DNA of 64,000 nucleotides from Mesorhizobium sp. Pch-S (GCF_004136315.1 NZ_CP029562.1:2356001-2420000); one strand, 5' to 3'. Numbered from the stretch's first letter, positions 37,392-47,540 are shown. Numbers and translations: made by a program. The notes: generated by a model from the sequence alone, not told the origin.

Positions 37392-37901
37392 CTACGCTGC
37401 CAGCGCGGTGCCGAAAGCCGAAGCGTAGACCAGCTCGCCGTTCCGGGGCGCCTCGCCCCAGGCCTGGGCCTGCAGCGCTTCGCCCTGATACTCGCTGGCA
37501 AAGCCGGCCGCACGCTCGTGGCTGTAACCGAAGCGGCCGTAATAAGCCGGGTCACCCAGCACGATGGCCAGATTCTCGCCGGCATCCTTCAGGCGGATAT
37601 GGGCCTCGCGCACCAGCGCGCCGCCGATACCCGTGCCGTGGAAATCGGGCTCAACGGCGAGCGGCGCCAGCGCAACCGCCGGGAACTGCCTGCCTGCGTT
37701 CTCGACATAGAGGCGCGAGAACAGGATATGGCCGACAACCTGGCCCTCTTCTTCAGCGACCAGTTCCAGGACCGCGTCGCCTTGCGCGACGATCGCATCG
37801 ACGAGACCGGCTTCGGTCTGCTGGCCGAAAGCATGTTCTTCGACGAGGCGGATGGCCTCGCGATCCCGCGGCGTCGCCGCGCGTATCGACATCATGCTCA
37901 T
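37392..37901 (-). CDS. GNAT-family N-acetyltransferase
   Basis: The protein has 169 residues from the ATG at 37901, overlapping the fmt stop by 4 bases (ATGA). An alternative start is at 37895. A longer upstream frame lies inside fmt. The acetyl-CoA site is [20 protein letters not shown] (motif A). [17 protein letters not shown] is typical of the YhbS-like group. Lying between fmt and truA suggests it is co-expressed with translation-related genes, but the substrate is unknown. Confidence 0.88.
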   Translation of the reverse strand: MSMMSIRAATPRDREAIRLVEEHAFGQQTEAGLVDAIVAQGDAVLELVAEEEGQVVGHILFSRLYVENAGRQFPAVALAPLAVEPDFHGTGIGGALVREAHIRLKDAGENLAIVLGDPAYYGRFGYSHERAAGFASEYQGEALQAQAWGEAPRNGELVYASAFGTALAA

Positions 37902-38833
37902 GACAGTTTCATTCCTTCTTCCAACTTTGCCCCGCGCAGGAACTCCTGTGCGGTAGCGGGCTTGCCGCCCGCACGCTGCACTTCGACCAGCCTGACCGCG
38001 CCTGACCCACAGGCGACCGTCAGCCGGTCGTCGAGAATTCCTCCCGGTTCCCCCATGCCATCGGCTACAGTCGAACGAAGCAACTTCAGTCGTTCGATAC
38101 GGCCGCCGATCGTGGCCTCGCACCATCCGCCGGGGAAAGGCGAAAGGCCGCGAACATGATTGTGGACCACATCCGCTGGACGGGCCCAGTCGATCCGGGT
38201 CTCCGTCTTATCGATCTTCGCGGCATAGGTCACGCCCTCGGCGGCCTGTTCCACAAAGCTCAGTGTGCCGGCCTCAAGCCTCGACAAGGCTTCGACCATC
38301 AGTCCGGCGCCCGCCACCATCAGCCGGTCATGCAGATCGCCGGCCGTCATATCGGGATCGACCGCCAGTTTTTCAACCAGTCCGACCGGACCTGTATCCA
38401 GCCCCTGCTCCATCTTCATGACCATCATGCCGGTTTCGGCATCACCGGCCATGATGGCGCGCTGGATCGGTGCTGCACCACGCCAACGTGGCAAAAGCGA
38501 GGCGTGACCGTTGAGGCAGCCAAGACGCGGCGCATCGAGAACCGGCTTTGGCAGCAGAAGACCATAGGCGACAACAACCGCGACATCGGCGTCCAGAGCC
38601 CGAAACGCAGCCTGTTCGGCCTCACCCTTCAACGAGACCGGCGTATGCACGACGATGCCGAGCCGCTCAGCCTCGCGCTGCACTGGCGAAGGTGTCAGTT
38701 CCAGGCCGCGCCGGCCGGCCGCCCGCGGCGGCTGGGTATAGACGGCAACAACATCATGCCCGGCCCCGGCCAGCGCGCGCAGCGTCGCGACCGAGAAATC
38801 GGGCGTGCCCATGAAGACCACGCGAAGCGTCAT
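37898..38833 (-). CDS. fmt: Methionyl-tRNA formyltransferase
   Basis: The protein has 311 residues. The N-terminal formyltransferase domain has [31 protein letters not shown] with the catalytic Asn/His, and [15 protein letters not shown]. The C-terminal OB-like domain has the [12 protein letters not shown] segment. It formylates initiator Met-tRNA. It follows def by 14 bases and overlaps the GNAT gene, forming one operon. Confidence 0.97.
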   Translation of the reverse strand: MTLRVVFMGTPDFSVATLRALAGAGHDVVAVYTQPPRAAGRRGLELTPSPVQREAERLGIVVHTPVSLKGEAEQAAFRALDADVAVVVAYGLLLPKPVLDAPRLGCLNGHASLLPRWRGAAPIQRAIMAGDAETGMMVMKMEQGLDTGPVGLVEKLAVDPDMTAGDLHDRLMVAGAGLMVEALSRLEAGTLSFVEQAAEGVTYAAKIDKTETRIDWARPADVVHNHVRGLSPFPGGWCEATIGGRIERLKLLRSTVADGMGEPGGILDDRLTVACGSGAVRLVEVQRAGGKPATAQEFLRGAKLEEGMKLS

Positions 38834-38847
38834 GAATGTGTCCCGGG

Positions 38848-39378
38848 TCAGCCCACCAGGCGGCTTGGCGCCTTGTCGCGGGCAAGCTTCTTGAACTTCT
38901 TGACCACCATGTCGCGCTTCAGCTTCGAGATGTGGTCGATGAACAGCACACCGTTCAGATGATCGATCTCGTGCTGCAGGCAGGTGGCCATCAGTCCATC
39001 GGCCTCGATCTCCTGCAGACGGCCGTCGCGATCCAGGTAGCGGACCCGGACGGTGGCCGGCCGCTCGACCTCGGCATAATAGTCAGGGATGGAGAGGCAG
39101 CCTTCCTCATAGACCGAGCGCTCGGAACCGCTTTCGAGAACATCCGGATTGATGAAGACATGCGGAGCAGGCGGCTCGCCCTCCTTGGCCAGATCGATCA
39201 CCAGCATGCGCAGAGGCTCACCGATCTGGATCGCAGCCAGACCGATGCCGGGAGCGTCGTACATCGTCTCCAGCATATCGTCGGCCAGCTTGAGCAAAGG
39301 CTCGTCGATACGCTCGACCGGCTTGGAAACCTGGCGCAGGACGGGATCGGGAAGAATGATGAGCGGCTTGATCGACAT
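38848..39378 (-). CDS. def: Peptide deformylase
   Basis: The protein has 176 residues from the ATG at 39378. A GTG at 39387 is in frame but the AGGTGAG just upstream fits the ATG better. The three deformylase motifs are present: [17 protein letters not shown] with the Cys metal ligand, and QHEIDHLNG with two His ligands and the catalytic Glu. It removes the formyl group from nascent proteins, the counterpart of fmt, which follows it. Confidence 0.97.
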   Translation of the reverse strand: MSIKPLIILPDPVLRQVSKPVERIDEPLLKLADDMLETMYDAPGIGLAAIQIGEPLRMLVIDLAKEGEPPAPHVFINPDVLESGSERSVYEEGCLSIPDYYAEVERPATVRVRYLDRDGRLQEIEADGLMATCLQHEIDHLNGVLFIDHISKLKRDMVVKKFKKLARDKAPSRLVG

Positions 39379-39480
39379 ATCGCTCACCTAAAACCTTGCA
39401 GGGAAAGCGTCAACTACACTGCCGCCAACGTGTTCACGGTTTGATCTTTTCCTGTCACAAGAATCGTTTATGCTGGGCCG

Positions 39481-40740
39481 ATGAACAACCTCAGCTCCAT
39501 CCTTTCAGAACCCGTCGCACGTCTCGGAGCGACCACCATCACGCTAGGCCAGGCGCTGGGCTTCGTCGTGTTTCTCGTCCTTGTCCTGTTCATCGCGCTG
39601 ATCGTGGCGTTGTGGCGTGCCGCCAAGGCGCGCAGCGTTGCCGCGGCCGAGGCTGCCGACCACGCGCGTGACGCCGAGGCCCGCATGGCCGGCATTCTGC
39701 AGAGCCAGGCCGAAATGCAGGGGCGCATGGGAGCACTGGCGGAGGTCTTCGGCGCACGCCAGGCCGAACTGACCCAGTCGATCGGCCAGAGGCTCGATGC
39801 CATGACCGGCCGTATCGGCCAGACCATGACCGAGCAGACCAAGTCGACGCATGAAAGCCTGGCCAGGCTACAGGAGCGACTGGCCGTGATCGACACCGCG
39901 CAGGGCAACATCCAGTCGCTCGCCGGACAGGTCGTGCAGTTGCAGGCGATCCTCTCCAACAAGCAGACGCGCGGTGCCTTCGGCCAGTCACGCATGGAAG
40001 CGATCGTCGCCGACGGCCTGCCGCACGGCTCCTATGAATTCCAGGCAACGCTCACCAACGGCAGCCGGCCGGATTGCCTGGTGAAAATGCCGAACGCGGC
40101 GCCATCGCTGGTGGTCGACGCCAAATTCCCGCTCGAGGCCTGGAACGCAATCCGAGCAGCCGAAAGTCCAGAGTTGCAAAAGGTGGCGGCGCAGGCTTTT
40201 CGGCGGGATATCGAGGTGCACATCCGCGACATCGCCGAGAAATACCTGATCCAGGGCGAGACCCAGGACACCGCCTTCATGTTCGTTCCCTCGGAATCGG
40301 TGTTTGCCGAGATCCACGAAAATTTCGAGGCCCTAGTGCAGCGCGCCCATCGCGCCCGCGTCGTCATCGTCTCGCCGTCGCTGCTGATGCTGTCGATCCA
40401 GGTCATCCAGGCGATCCTCAAGGATGCACGCATGCGCGAGCAGGCCCATCTGATCCAGGGTGAGGTGATCCGGCTGATGGAGGACGTCTCGCGTCTCGAT
40501 GAAAGGGTGCGCAAGCTGCAGACCCATTTCGGCCAGGCTTCGAAGGATATCGACGATATCCTCGTCTCCTCTTCCAAGGTCACCAAGCGCGGCCAGAAGA
40601 TCGAGGCACTGGAATTCGGCGCGACGGAGGGCACGGACGACGCGACCGCCGGTCAACGCAAGGCCGACGCCGCGCCCCGAACGGCCGATTCCAAGACCGG
40701 ACAACTCAGGTTGCGCGTCGTCGACCCCGACGACGCCTGA
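39481..40740 (+). CDS. rmuC: DNA recombination protein RmuC
   Basis: The protein has 419 residues. An N-terminal membrane anchor (LGFVVFLVLVLFIALIVALW) is followed by a long coiled coil (about 40-145). The nuclease-fold RmuC domain has SNKQTRGAFGQSRMEAIVAD, CLVKMPNAAPSLVVDAKFPL and TAFMFVPSESVFAEIHENF. RmuC limits recombination at inverted repeats in E. coli. It is divergent from def and faces the GFA gene. Confidence 0.93.
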   Translation: MNNLSSILSEPVARLGATTITLGQALGFVVFLVLVLFIALIVALWRAAKARSVAAAEAADHARDAEARMAGILQSQAEMQGRMGALAEVFGARQAELTQSIGQRLDAMTGRIGQTMTEQTKSTHESLARLQERLAVIDTAQGNIQSLAGQVVQLQAILSNKQTRGAFGQSRMEAIVADGLPHGSYEFQATLTNGSRPDCLVKMPNAAPSLVVDAKFPLEAWNAIRAAESPELQKVAAQAFRRDIEVHIRDIAEKYLIQGETQDTAFMFVPSESVFAEIHENFEALVQRAHRARVVIVSPSLLMLSIQVIQAILKDARMREQAHLIQGEVIRLMEDVSRLDERVRKLQTHFGQASKDIDDILVSSSKVTKRGQKIEALEFGATEGTDDATAGQRKADAAPRTADSKTGQLRLRVVDPDDA

Positions 40741-40764
40741 CTGTCTCCGGAAGTATCCTGATGC

Positions 40765-41172
40765 TTATTGCCCTTCGATCGTCGTCTCGACGCTCTCGAA
40801 GCGCGGCATCCAGCCAAGCGCCGAGCCATGGAACTTTTCCAAGCGCGGCACGAGGTCCTGCCGCTGGCGAGCGGTACCGGTTCTGATACCGTATATCTTC
40901 GGCCCGTCACCGGCGCCGACGACATAGAGATGTGAGCCGCAATCGCCGCAGAAGGCTTGCAGGCGCTTGGCACCGCTGCTGCCGGTCTTCTCAAAGATTT
41001 TCGGCTCGCCTTTGGTAAGCCGGAACTGCGCCTCCGGCGTGGGAAGAGAGACGCGAAACGCCGTGCCTGTAAGTTGCTGGCAATCGGTGCAGTGGCAAAT
41101 CAACGTTGCGTTAGGGTCGACCTCGGCCTCATAGGCAATCGCGCCACAGTAGCAGCTGCCGTCGATCTTCAT
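40765..41172 (-). CDS. GFA-family zinc-binding protein (glutathione-dependent formaldehyde-activating enzyme type)
   Basis: The protein has 135 residues. Its cysteine pattern is typical of the GFA fold: CYCGAIAYEAEV, CHCTDCQ, AFCGDCGSHLY. These bind structural and catalytic zinc. Most members of this large family are not proven formaldehyde-handling enzymes, so only the fold is certain. It is divergent from the small basic protein gene at 41322. Confidence 0.88.
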   Translation of the reverse strand: MKIDGSCYCGAIAYEAEVDPNATLICHCTDCQQLTGTAFRVSLPTPEAQFRLTKGEPKIFEKTGSSGAKRLQAFCGDCGSHLYVVGAGDGPKIYGIRTGTARQRQDLVPRLEKFHGSALGWMPRFESVETTIEGQ

Positions 41173-41321
41173 GGTCTTTCTCCCGATGTTTCCGGCAATC
41201 TAGCGCTGTCAGTCGGCAGGACAATGCCTGTTTGCTGCTGGCATCATCAGTGAGTGCAGGTGCCTTGCTCTTTGCAAGATCTGTTGTTTCATTGGTTCCT
41301 GTCCCAACGGAGGAGCGAATC

Positions 41322-41447
41322 ATGGCTAAAGGTTCGATGAGACCGGGCAAGGAAGCCCGCAAACCCAAGAAAGACGCCAAGAAGCCCGCGGCGGCACCGG
41401 CGATAAAGGCACCGCCGGTACAGGCGACGCGCATCAAGGACAAGTGA
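41322..41447 (+). CDS. Small basic protein (41 residues), function unknown
   Basis: The frame runs from the ATG at 41322 with ACGGAGGAG about 8 bases upstream. It encodes MAKGSMRPGKEARKPKKDAK, then a Pro/Ala/Lys-rich tail ending TRIKDK. It is highly basic and probably disordered. I recall similar short Lys-rich proteins in other Rhizobiales but cannot confirm. A 12-base-arm hairpin follows 22 bases after the stop. The strong ribosome site and the hairpin support a real gene. Confidence 0.65.
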   Translation: MAKGSMRPGKEARKPKKDAKKPAAAPAIKAPPVQATRIKDK

Positions 41448-41468
41448 GGTTGCGGTCACGCAACCAGA

Positions 41469-41506
41469 GCCTATAGCCGGCGCGAAGGTGTGCACCGGCT
41501 ATAGGC
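41469..41506. terminator. Hairpin between the small basic protein gene and the type I secretion genes
   Basis: GCCTATAGCCGG at 41469-41480 and CCGGCTATAGGC at 41495-41506 are a perfect 12-base inverted repeat with a 14-base loop. It lies between convergent genes and has no T-tract, so it is a hairpin transcript end or protein site rather than a classical intrinsic terminator. Confidence 0.5.
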
Positions 41507-41527
41507 GTGATCGTTCGGAAACGAGGG

Positions 41528-42898
41528 TCACACCTCGCGCAATCCCCGCCGGAACGCGGCCATGAACGGTTCCATCAAATAGGCGAGCACTGTCCGTTTC
41601 CCGGTCACGATGAGCACCTCGGCGGGCATACCAGGCATCATGACGATGCCTTCATCCAGGGCTTCCAGTTCGCTTTGCGGCACCTCGACCCTGGCAAGAT
41701 AATAGGACTGGCCGGTTGTTTCGTCGGTCACCCTGTCGGCAGACACCGATTTGACCGTACCTGTGACACGTGGCATGCCACGGCTGGAATACGCCGTCAG
41801 GTGAACGGTTGCCTGAAGACCGGCGGCCACGACATCGATGTCGCTCGGCGAAACCCGCGCGTCGATCAGCAGTTCCTCATTGGTCGGCACGATGTCGAGG
41901 ATGGCCTGACCCGGCCCAATCACGCCGCCTGAGGTCTTGAACTTGAGGTTGGCTATCTTGCCTGTGACCGGGGCGGTGATGATCGTGCGGTCAAGGACAT
42001 CCTTGCTGGCATTCAGCCGTTCAGCCGCATCGATATATCCTGCCCTCGCCTTCTCCAGCTGATCGGCAATATCGGCCGACTGCGTGGCTTTCAGCGACAT
42101 GCTTTGCGTGTCCAGTTCGCCGATCTTCTGCTCGACTTCGGCGATCTGCCCTATGAAGCTGCCGCGATCTCCATCCAGTGCCGCCTTTGACCGCTCCAGC
42201 TTCAGCGTCTCGGAGCGGGCCAGCAGTGCCTTGTCGACCAGGCTCTTCTTGACGCTGTGTTCCTGTTCGGTCAGCGCGAGCTGCGCGTCGACGCTGACCA
42301 CCTGCGCCCGCAGACCCTGCAACTGCTCTTCGAACTGGCGCTTGCGAACATCGAGTATCTGCAATTGCGCCTCGAGCGACGAACGACGCTGGTTGAACAG
42401 CAGTGTCTGGCCGGCGATGATCTTCCTGGCCCGCTCGTCGGCGCTGGCCAGAAGGTCAGGCGGAAAGCTGATCTCGCTTTTATCCTCCTGCTCGGCACTC
42501 AGGCGCGCCTGCGTCGCCTCCAGTGTGCGGGCCTGTTCGAGATAGAGATCATAGAGGGCTGCCGCTTGCGTGCTTTGCAAGACGACCAGCCGATCGCCCG
42601 CACGAACCAGGTCGCCGTCACGCACCTGCAATTCCTTGATGATGCCGCCCTCGAGATGCTGAACGGTACGCCGGCTTCCATCCGGGCTGACGATGCCGGT
42701 CGCCGTCGCTCCCTCCGCCATCGGCGCCAGCGCCGACCAGACAATTCCGCCGACCATGAACAGATAGGCGAGAGCCATGCCATAGCGGGCCGGCATGCGG
42801 ACAACCTCCTGCAATCCGACCGGTTCGATCCTTGCATCGATGACGTTCGGCGAGCCTTTGACGAGCGCCTGCGACTTACCGGACTGAAGCTCTGCCAT
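41528..42898 (-). CDS. Type I secretion membrane-fusion protein (HlyD/PrtE family)
   Basis: The protein has 456 residues from the ATG at 42898, with GGGAGAG just upstream. The longer frame upstream lies in the ABC gene region and is not protein-like. It has one membrane anchor (YGMALAYLFMVGGIVWSALA), GIVSPDGSRRTVQHLEGGII (the HlyD-family start of the lipoyl domain), a long coiled-coil hairpin (about 150-300), ITAPVTGKIANLKF and the C-terminal GMPAEVLIVTGKRTVLAYLM, LEPF-type end. It links the ABC exporter at 42945 to an outer-membrane channel. No such channel gene is in the window. Confidence 0.92.
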   Translation of the reverse strand: MAELQSGKSQALVKGSPNVIDARIEPVGLQEVVRMPARYGMALAYLFMVGGIVWSALAPMAEGATATGIVSPDGSRRTVQHLEGGIIKELQVRDGDLVRAGDRLVVLQSTQAAALYDLYLEQARTLEATQARLSAEQEDKSEISFPPDLLASADERARKIIAGQTLLFNQRRSSLEAQLQILDVRKRQFEEQLQGLRAQVVSVDAQLALTEQEHSVKKSLVDKALLARSETLKLERSKAALDGDRGSFIGQIAEVEQKIGELDTQSMSLKATQSADIADQLEKARAGYIDAAERLNASKDVLDRTIITAPVTGKIANLKFKTSGGVIGPGQAILDIVPTNEELLIDARVSPSDIDVVAAGLQATVHLTAYSSRGMPRVTGTVKSVSADRVTDETTGQSYYLARVEVPQSELEALDEGIVMMPGMPAEVLIVTGKRTVLAYLMEPFMAAFRRGLREV

Positions 42899-42944
42899 CC
42901 CACTCTCCCTCTGCACGCATCTCACACATGGCAACCCACCTCGT

Positions 42945-44768
42945 TCAGGCGATCTGTTCGATCTGAGGCGCCGTTGGCCCGATCTTCTGCTGCTGTTTGG
43001 AATCCCCACCCTCATCTGCCTGTGTCTCGTCAGAAACCCGGATGACATGTAGCGGTGTGCGTTCCCCTTCCCTGGCGATTGAGCGCAGGCGGACCAGAAC
43101 TTCGTCGCGCGGCCCGAACAGATGCAGGCGGCCATCGCGCAGGAAGAGTACCTTGTCGGCCTGGGCGAGCGTCGACGGGCGATGGCCGACAATGATCAGC
43201 GTCGTACCTTGCGCCTTCAGCTCGGCAATCGCAGCAGCCAGCGCGGATTCGCCGACCTGATCGAGATTTGCGTTGGGTTCGTCGAGCACAACGACCCTGG
43301 GCGATCCGAACACGGCGCGGGCAAGGCCGATGCGCTGGCGCTGACCACCTGACAGGCGCGAACCCGCGTCGCCGATCGGTGTCTCGTAGCCCTGCGGCAG
43401 GCGCTGGATCATATCATGGGCATGCGACAGCATCGCCGCATCGACCACAGCCTGATCCTCAGCCTTGGCCATGCGCGAAATGTTGTCGCGCACACTGCCG
43501 GAAAACAGTTCGACATCTTGGGGCAGGTAACCCATCGCCTCGCCAAGTTGCTCGCTGTTCCAGTGCTGGACATCGGTGCCGTCGAGGCGGACGGTTCCGG
43601 ACGTCGGCAAGACGATGCCGGCGATCAGTCGGCACAAGGTACTCTTGCCGCCGGCGGAAGGACCGATGATGGCGACAGCCTCGCCGGGCTGGAACGCAAC
43701 GCTCAGGTTGTCGATGATGGCGGGCCGGCCGGGTTGGGCGAAATAGGATACGTTTTCAAGCGTGATGCGCCCATCCGGCTCCGGCAGTCGAATGCGGTAC
43801 GGCTCCGCGCTGACGTTCTGCAGGCGCTCTGTCAGCCTCGCATAGGCGATGCGGGTCTGGCCGAGATTGCGCCAGATCGCCATCAGATGCTCGACGGGAG
43901 CCAGGGCACGACCGAGCAGGATCGACGACGCAATCATCACGCCGCCCGTGGCGCCGCCCTGCAGCAGAAGATAGGCACCAAGACCAAGCGTTGCCGATTG
44001 CACGAACAACCGCACGAACTTGGTGATCCCGACAATGGTTGCACCGCGTCGCGAGGCCACATCGGATGCACCAAGGAAGGCATCGTTGCTGGCTCGGAAG
44101 CGATCCAGCAGGCCCGGCAGCATCCCCATCGCCCGGACCACCTCGGCGTTGCGGATCGCCATGTCGGCTTGCTGCAGCGCCTGGATCTGCGAAGTGCTCG
44201 CCAGCAGGGAGGACTTGCGCGTCACCACCTCGTTGAGCACGCCGAGAAGGACCAGGAGGATCGTTGCGGCGAGCGCGAACGCCCCCAGCGCCGGATGCAG
44301 CAACCAGATCAACAGCAGAAAGACCGGTGTCCACGGCAGGTCGAACAATGCAGTCGACGCTTGCGACGACAGGAAGGACTGCACCTGGCCGAGATCGCGC
44401 AGCGGCTGGGTGCCCGCCTGGTCACCGAGCAAGCGAGCGCGGACGCTGCCGGCAATAATGACGGGGCTCAGGCGATCGCTGAGCCAGTTCGCGGCGCGCG
44501 CCATGATGATGTTGCGCAGCATGTCGAGCAGGCCGAGCACGAGCAGCGCCACGCCGGCCATGATCGTCAGCAGCACCAGCGTTTCCAGATGACCGGTGAC
44601 CAGGACGCGGTCATAGACCTGCAGCATGTAGATGGGCGATGCCAACATCAGGATATTGATAACGAGGCTGAAAACCGCAACGATGATCATCGCAGACTTC
44701 ACCTGCCCCATCGCATCGTCGAGCTCCGTCTTTCTCGCCTTGCGGGCTCGTGAACCGACGATCGCCAT
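42945..44768 (-). CDS. Type I secretion ABC transporter, fused permease and ATPase (PrtD family)
   Basis: The protein has 607 residues from the ATG at 44768, with GGAG 7 bases before it. Six-helix membrane domain at about 25-300 (SLVINILMLASPIYMLQVYD is the PrtD signature). ATPase domain: Walker A GPSAGGKST (about 369-377), ABC signature LSGGQRQR (about 472), Walker B VVVLDEPN, and H-loop VGHRPST. There is no N-terminal C39-like domain, which suits RTX substrates with a C-terminal signal. It is encoded between two RTX protein genes upstream and the adaptor gene downstream, all on the same strand. Confidence 0.94.
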   Translation of the reverse strand: MAIVGSRARKARKTELDDAMGQVKSAMIIVAVFSLVINILMLASPIYMLQVYDRVLVTGHLETLVLLTIMAGVALLVLGLLDMLRNIIMARAANWLSDRLSPVIIAGSVRARLLGDQAGTQPLRDLGQVQSFLSSQASTALFDLPWTPVFLLLIWLLHPALGAFALAATILLVLLGVLNEVVTRKSSLLASTSQIQALQQADMAIRNAEVVRAMGMLPGLLDRFRASNDAFLGASDVASRRGATIVGITKFVRLFVQSATLGLGAYLLLQGGATGGVMIASSILLGRALAPVEHLMAIWRNLGQTRIAYARLTERLQNVSAEPYRIRLPEPDGRITLENVSYFAQPGRPAIIDNLSVAFQPGEAVAIIGPSAGGKSTLCRLIAGIVLPTSGTVRLDGTDVQHWNSEQLGEAMGYLPQDVELFSGSVRDNISRMAKAEDQAVVDAAMLSHAHDMIQRLPQGYETPIGDAGSRLSGGQRQRIGLARAVFGSPRVVVLDEPNANLDQVGESALAAAIAELKAQGTTLIIVGHRPSTLAQADKVLFLRDGRLHLFGPRDEVLVRLRSIAREGERTPLHVIRVSDETQADEGGDSKQQQKIGPTAPQIEQIA

Positions 44769-44792
44769 CACATCACTCCGTTTTCAGTTCAC

Positions 44793-47540
44793 TCAGGCCA
44801 GAAGCGCGGGATCGACGAAAAGGTCGTGCGAAACGAAGCTGCTGAACGCGTTGGTTATGGCGGCATCCGGATTCGTGGTCGTGCGCTCGCCGAGCACGAC
44901 GAAGGTCGAGCTCTCCATGCCGGGCGCCGTGCTGGCGACCCGCGCGACCCAGTAGGCGAGGCCGCTGACCGTCAGCGAAGCCAGGGAGGCCGAGACGGCT
45001 CCCGGATTGGAGCGGACAAAGACATCCTCGCCCGCCTGGTAGTCGAATATCAGGTTGTTGGTACCGCCCAGAACACGGAACGTGTCCTGGCCCGCCAAAC
45101 CGCCGTCCGAAACACCGTCGCCGAACACAGTCTTGGTGCCGGTACCCGTGATCGAGAGGATGTCCGCACCGCTACCGCCACGCATCTGGTCGTTGCCGCT
45201 GCCGCTGACCAGCCGGTCATTGCCGCCGGCGCCTACAAGCGTGTTGGTCAGCGCATTGCCGACGAGCAGATCGTTGAAACCCGACCCGGTCAGGTTTTCG
45301 ATGCCGCTCAACTGATCGCCCTGCGCATGACCGCCGACGCCGGTCGCCGCACCGGTGTTGTCGAGTTGCACGAAGACACCTGCCGTGGAACTGGAATAGG
45401 ACGCGGTATCGACACCGTCGCCGCCGATCAGCACATCGGCCCCATTGCCGCCATTGAGGATATCGTTGCCGGCGCCTCCTTCGAGGCGATTTGCACCCGA
45501 GGCGCCCAAGAGTTCGTCATTGAACGCCGAACCAACGATGTTCTCGACTGCGACCAGCACGTCGTTCTGGGCATCGCCACCACTCGACAGCACGCCGGAC
45601 GTCGGGTTGTCGGAGAGAACGGCGCGAACCGCTGCCGGGGACGTCGAGTAGTCGGCAGTGTCGATGCCGTCACCACCGATGAGGAATTCGGTGCCGGCAT
45701 TGGCGCCGCCACGCAGGAAATCATTGCCGGCGCCGCCATCGAGACGATTGGTCGAGCCGTCGCCGACAAGGGTATCGTCGAAAGCGGAACCGATCAGGTT
45801 TTCGATGCCGCTCAGGATATCGCCTGCCGCATCGCCGCCGCTGGCCGCCGCGCCGGCGAGATTGACCGATACGGCTGCCGCCGAGGTCGAGTACTCTGCG
45901 GTGTCGCTGGTGCCCAGGCCGCCATCAATGCGATCGGCACCGGCGCCACCGACAAAGATGTCGTTCAGTTCGCCGCCCATCAGAATGTCCTCAAAGGCCG
46001 AGCCGACGATACGCTCGATCAATTGCAGCTGATCGCCTTCGGCGTCGCCACCGACGCCCGTGCCGACCGCCAGGGGATCGGCGACGGTGGTGTTGAGATG
46101 GATCGTTATCGCCGCCGCCGAAGTGGCATAGTCGGCCGTGTCGACGCCACCCTGACCGATCAAGGTGTCGGCGCCGCCATTGCCGGTAAAGGTGTTGGGA
46201 TTGGCATCGCCAACCAGAATGTCGTTCTGCCCGGAGCCGATGATGTTCTCGATGCCGATCAGTTGGTCGCCCGCAGCAGCGCCGCTGACGGAGCCTGTGG
46301 CCAGGTTGATGCCGACGGCACCGCCTTGCGAATAGTCCACCGTGTCGACGCCTGAACCCCCATCCATGTAGTCGGCACCTGCGTCACCCTGCAGCATGTC
46401 GTTGCCGGCGCCGCCGAGCAGACGATCGTCGCCGGACGAGCCGACCAGCCGGTCATTGCCATCGCCGCCGTCGACCAGATCATTGCCGTCGCCGGCCTGC
46501 AGATCATCGTCGCCGCCTTCGCCGAACAGCTGGTCGTCGCCGATGGACGCGGTGAGGAAATCATTGCCGTCGCCACCATGCATGACATCGTCGCCCAGGC
46601 TGCCGATCAGCTCGTCATTGCCGCTGCCGCCATCCATGACGTCGTTGCCGTCACCACCGGTCAGCAGATCGTCGCCTGAACCGCCATAGAGCGTGTCATT
46701 GCCGAAGCCGCCGATCAGCGTGTCGTTGCCGCTGCCGCCGAACAGGCGATCGTCACCAAAGCCGCCGTCGAGCGTGTCATTGCCGCCCCCGGGTGCATCG
46801 ATGCCATCCGGAATGCCGTCACCGTCGAGATCGTCGGCAATGCCGTCCTGGTTGGCGTCATTGGCGCCGTCACCGATCAGAACATCGTTGCCATCCATGC
46901 CGCGCAGCAGATCGTCGCCGGCATTGCCGATGAGCTGATTGTCGAGCTTGTTTCCGGTCAGCGTGTCGTTGAAAGCCGAGCCGGTGATATTTTCGATGCC
47001 GCTCAACACATCCAGCGCAGCGTCTCCGCCGGAGCCTCGCGCCGTGCGCTGAGGGTCCAGGGGCAGTGCCACCATCACTTTCAGGCTGGAGGTCGAATAG
47101 TCGGCCGTGTCGATGCCGTCGCCGCCATTCAGCGTGTCAGCGCCAGCACCGCCGCGCAGCAGGTCGTTGCCGGCACCGCCGTTGAGGATGTCGTTGCCGT
47201 CGCCGCCGTCGAGTACATCGTCGGTGGCAGCGGCATTCAGCGTGTCATTGCCGGCGCCACCGTCCAGATAGTCGCCGCCGGGAGAGGCCGCCGCGACCGA
47301 AATGATATCGTTCCCGCCGAGGCCTTCGATGCGATAGCTGCCATCTGCAACCTGCGTGAAGTTGTCGGCATTGCTGGAGAGCTGGATCAGCACGAAGGGA
47401 TCCGCAGCCAATGCGGCCAGTCCCGCTGATATGCGCGCGGCCGCCGGTGCCGTCGAAGGCGTGGGGGCTGATGCGGCCTCATTGGCCGCAGCAGTGATCT
47501 TCTGGCTGCCGATCTGACGGGATATCGATATCTTGCGCAT
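44793..47540 (-). CDS. Large RTX (hemolysin-type calcium-binding) secreted protein, 915 residues
   Basis: It has no signal peptide, as expected for a type I substrate. Nonapeptide GGxGxDxLx repeats fill residues about 85-145, 200-225 and 250-395, and recur to about 795. Six copies of a longer module (DTADYSTS...GDxLxGIENxxGSxxNDxLxG) have their DYS-type positions at about 148, 403, 470, 550, 630 and 714; the last four are 80-84 residues apart. An Asp-rich insert (DANQDGIADDLDGDGIPDG, 228-246) resembles thrombospondin-type or EF-hand calcium loops. There is no catalytic domain. The hydrophobic C-terminus (AITNAFSSFVSHDLFVDPALLA region) is a likely secretion signal. Probably a surface or adhesion protein. 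The ABC exporter follows after 24 bases. Confidence 0.93.
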   Translation of the reverse strand: MRKISISRQIGSQKITAAANEAASAPTPSTAPAAARISAGLAALAADPFVLIQLSSNADNFTQVADGSYRIEGLGGNDIISVAAASPGGDYLDGGAGNDTLNAAATDDVLDGGDGNDILNGGAGNDLLRGGAGADTLNGGDGIDTADYSTSSLKVMVALPLDPQRTARGSGGDAALDVLSGIENITGSAFNDTLTGNKLDNQLIGNAGDDLLRGMDGNDVLIGDGANDANQDGIADDLDGDGIPDGIDAPGGGNDTLDGGFGDDRLFGGSGNDTLIGGFGNDTLYGGSGDDLLTGGDGNDVMDGGSGNDELIGSLGDDVMHGGDGNDFLTASIGDDQLFGEGGDDDLQAGDGNDLVDGGDGNDRLVGSSGDDRLLGGAGNDMLQGDAGADYMDGGSGVDTVDYSQGGAVGINLATGSVSGAAAGDQLIGIENIIGSGQNDILVGDANPNTFTGNGGADTLIGQGGVDTADYATSAAAITIHLNTTVADPLAVGTGVGGDAEGDQLQLIERIVGSAFEDILMGGELNDIFVGGAGADRIDGGLGTSDTAEYSTSAAAVSVNLAGAAASGGDAAGDILSGIENLIGSAFDDTLVGDGSTNRLDGGAGNDFLRGGANAGTEFLIGGDGIDTADYSTSPAAVRAVLSDNPTSGVLSSGGDAQNDVLVAVENIVGSAFNDELLGASGANRLEGGAGNDILNGGNGADVLIGGDGVDTASYSSSTAGVFVQLDNTGAATGVGGHAQGDQLSGIENLTGSGFNDLLVGNALTNTLVGAGGNDRLVSGSGNDQMRGGSGADILSITGTGTKTVFGDGVSDGGLAGQDTFRVLGGTNNLIFDYQAGEDVFVRSNPGAVSASLASLTVSGLAYWVARVASTAPGMESSTFVVLGERTTTNPDAAITNAFSSFVSHDLFVDPALLA

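Noticed and set aside
44826..46355. 509-residue plus-strand frame across the RTX gene
   Set aside because: Periodic antisense of the RTX repeats, not an independent protein.
44793..47540. RTX repeat DNA read as a CRISPR or satellite array
   Set aside because: The periodicity is 27 bases with codon-level variation and an intact reading frame, so it is protein repeat coding, not a CRISPR.
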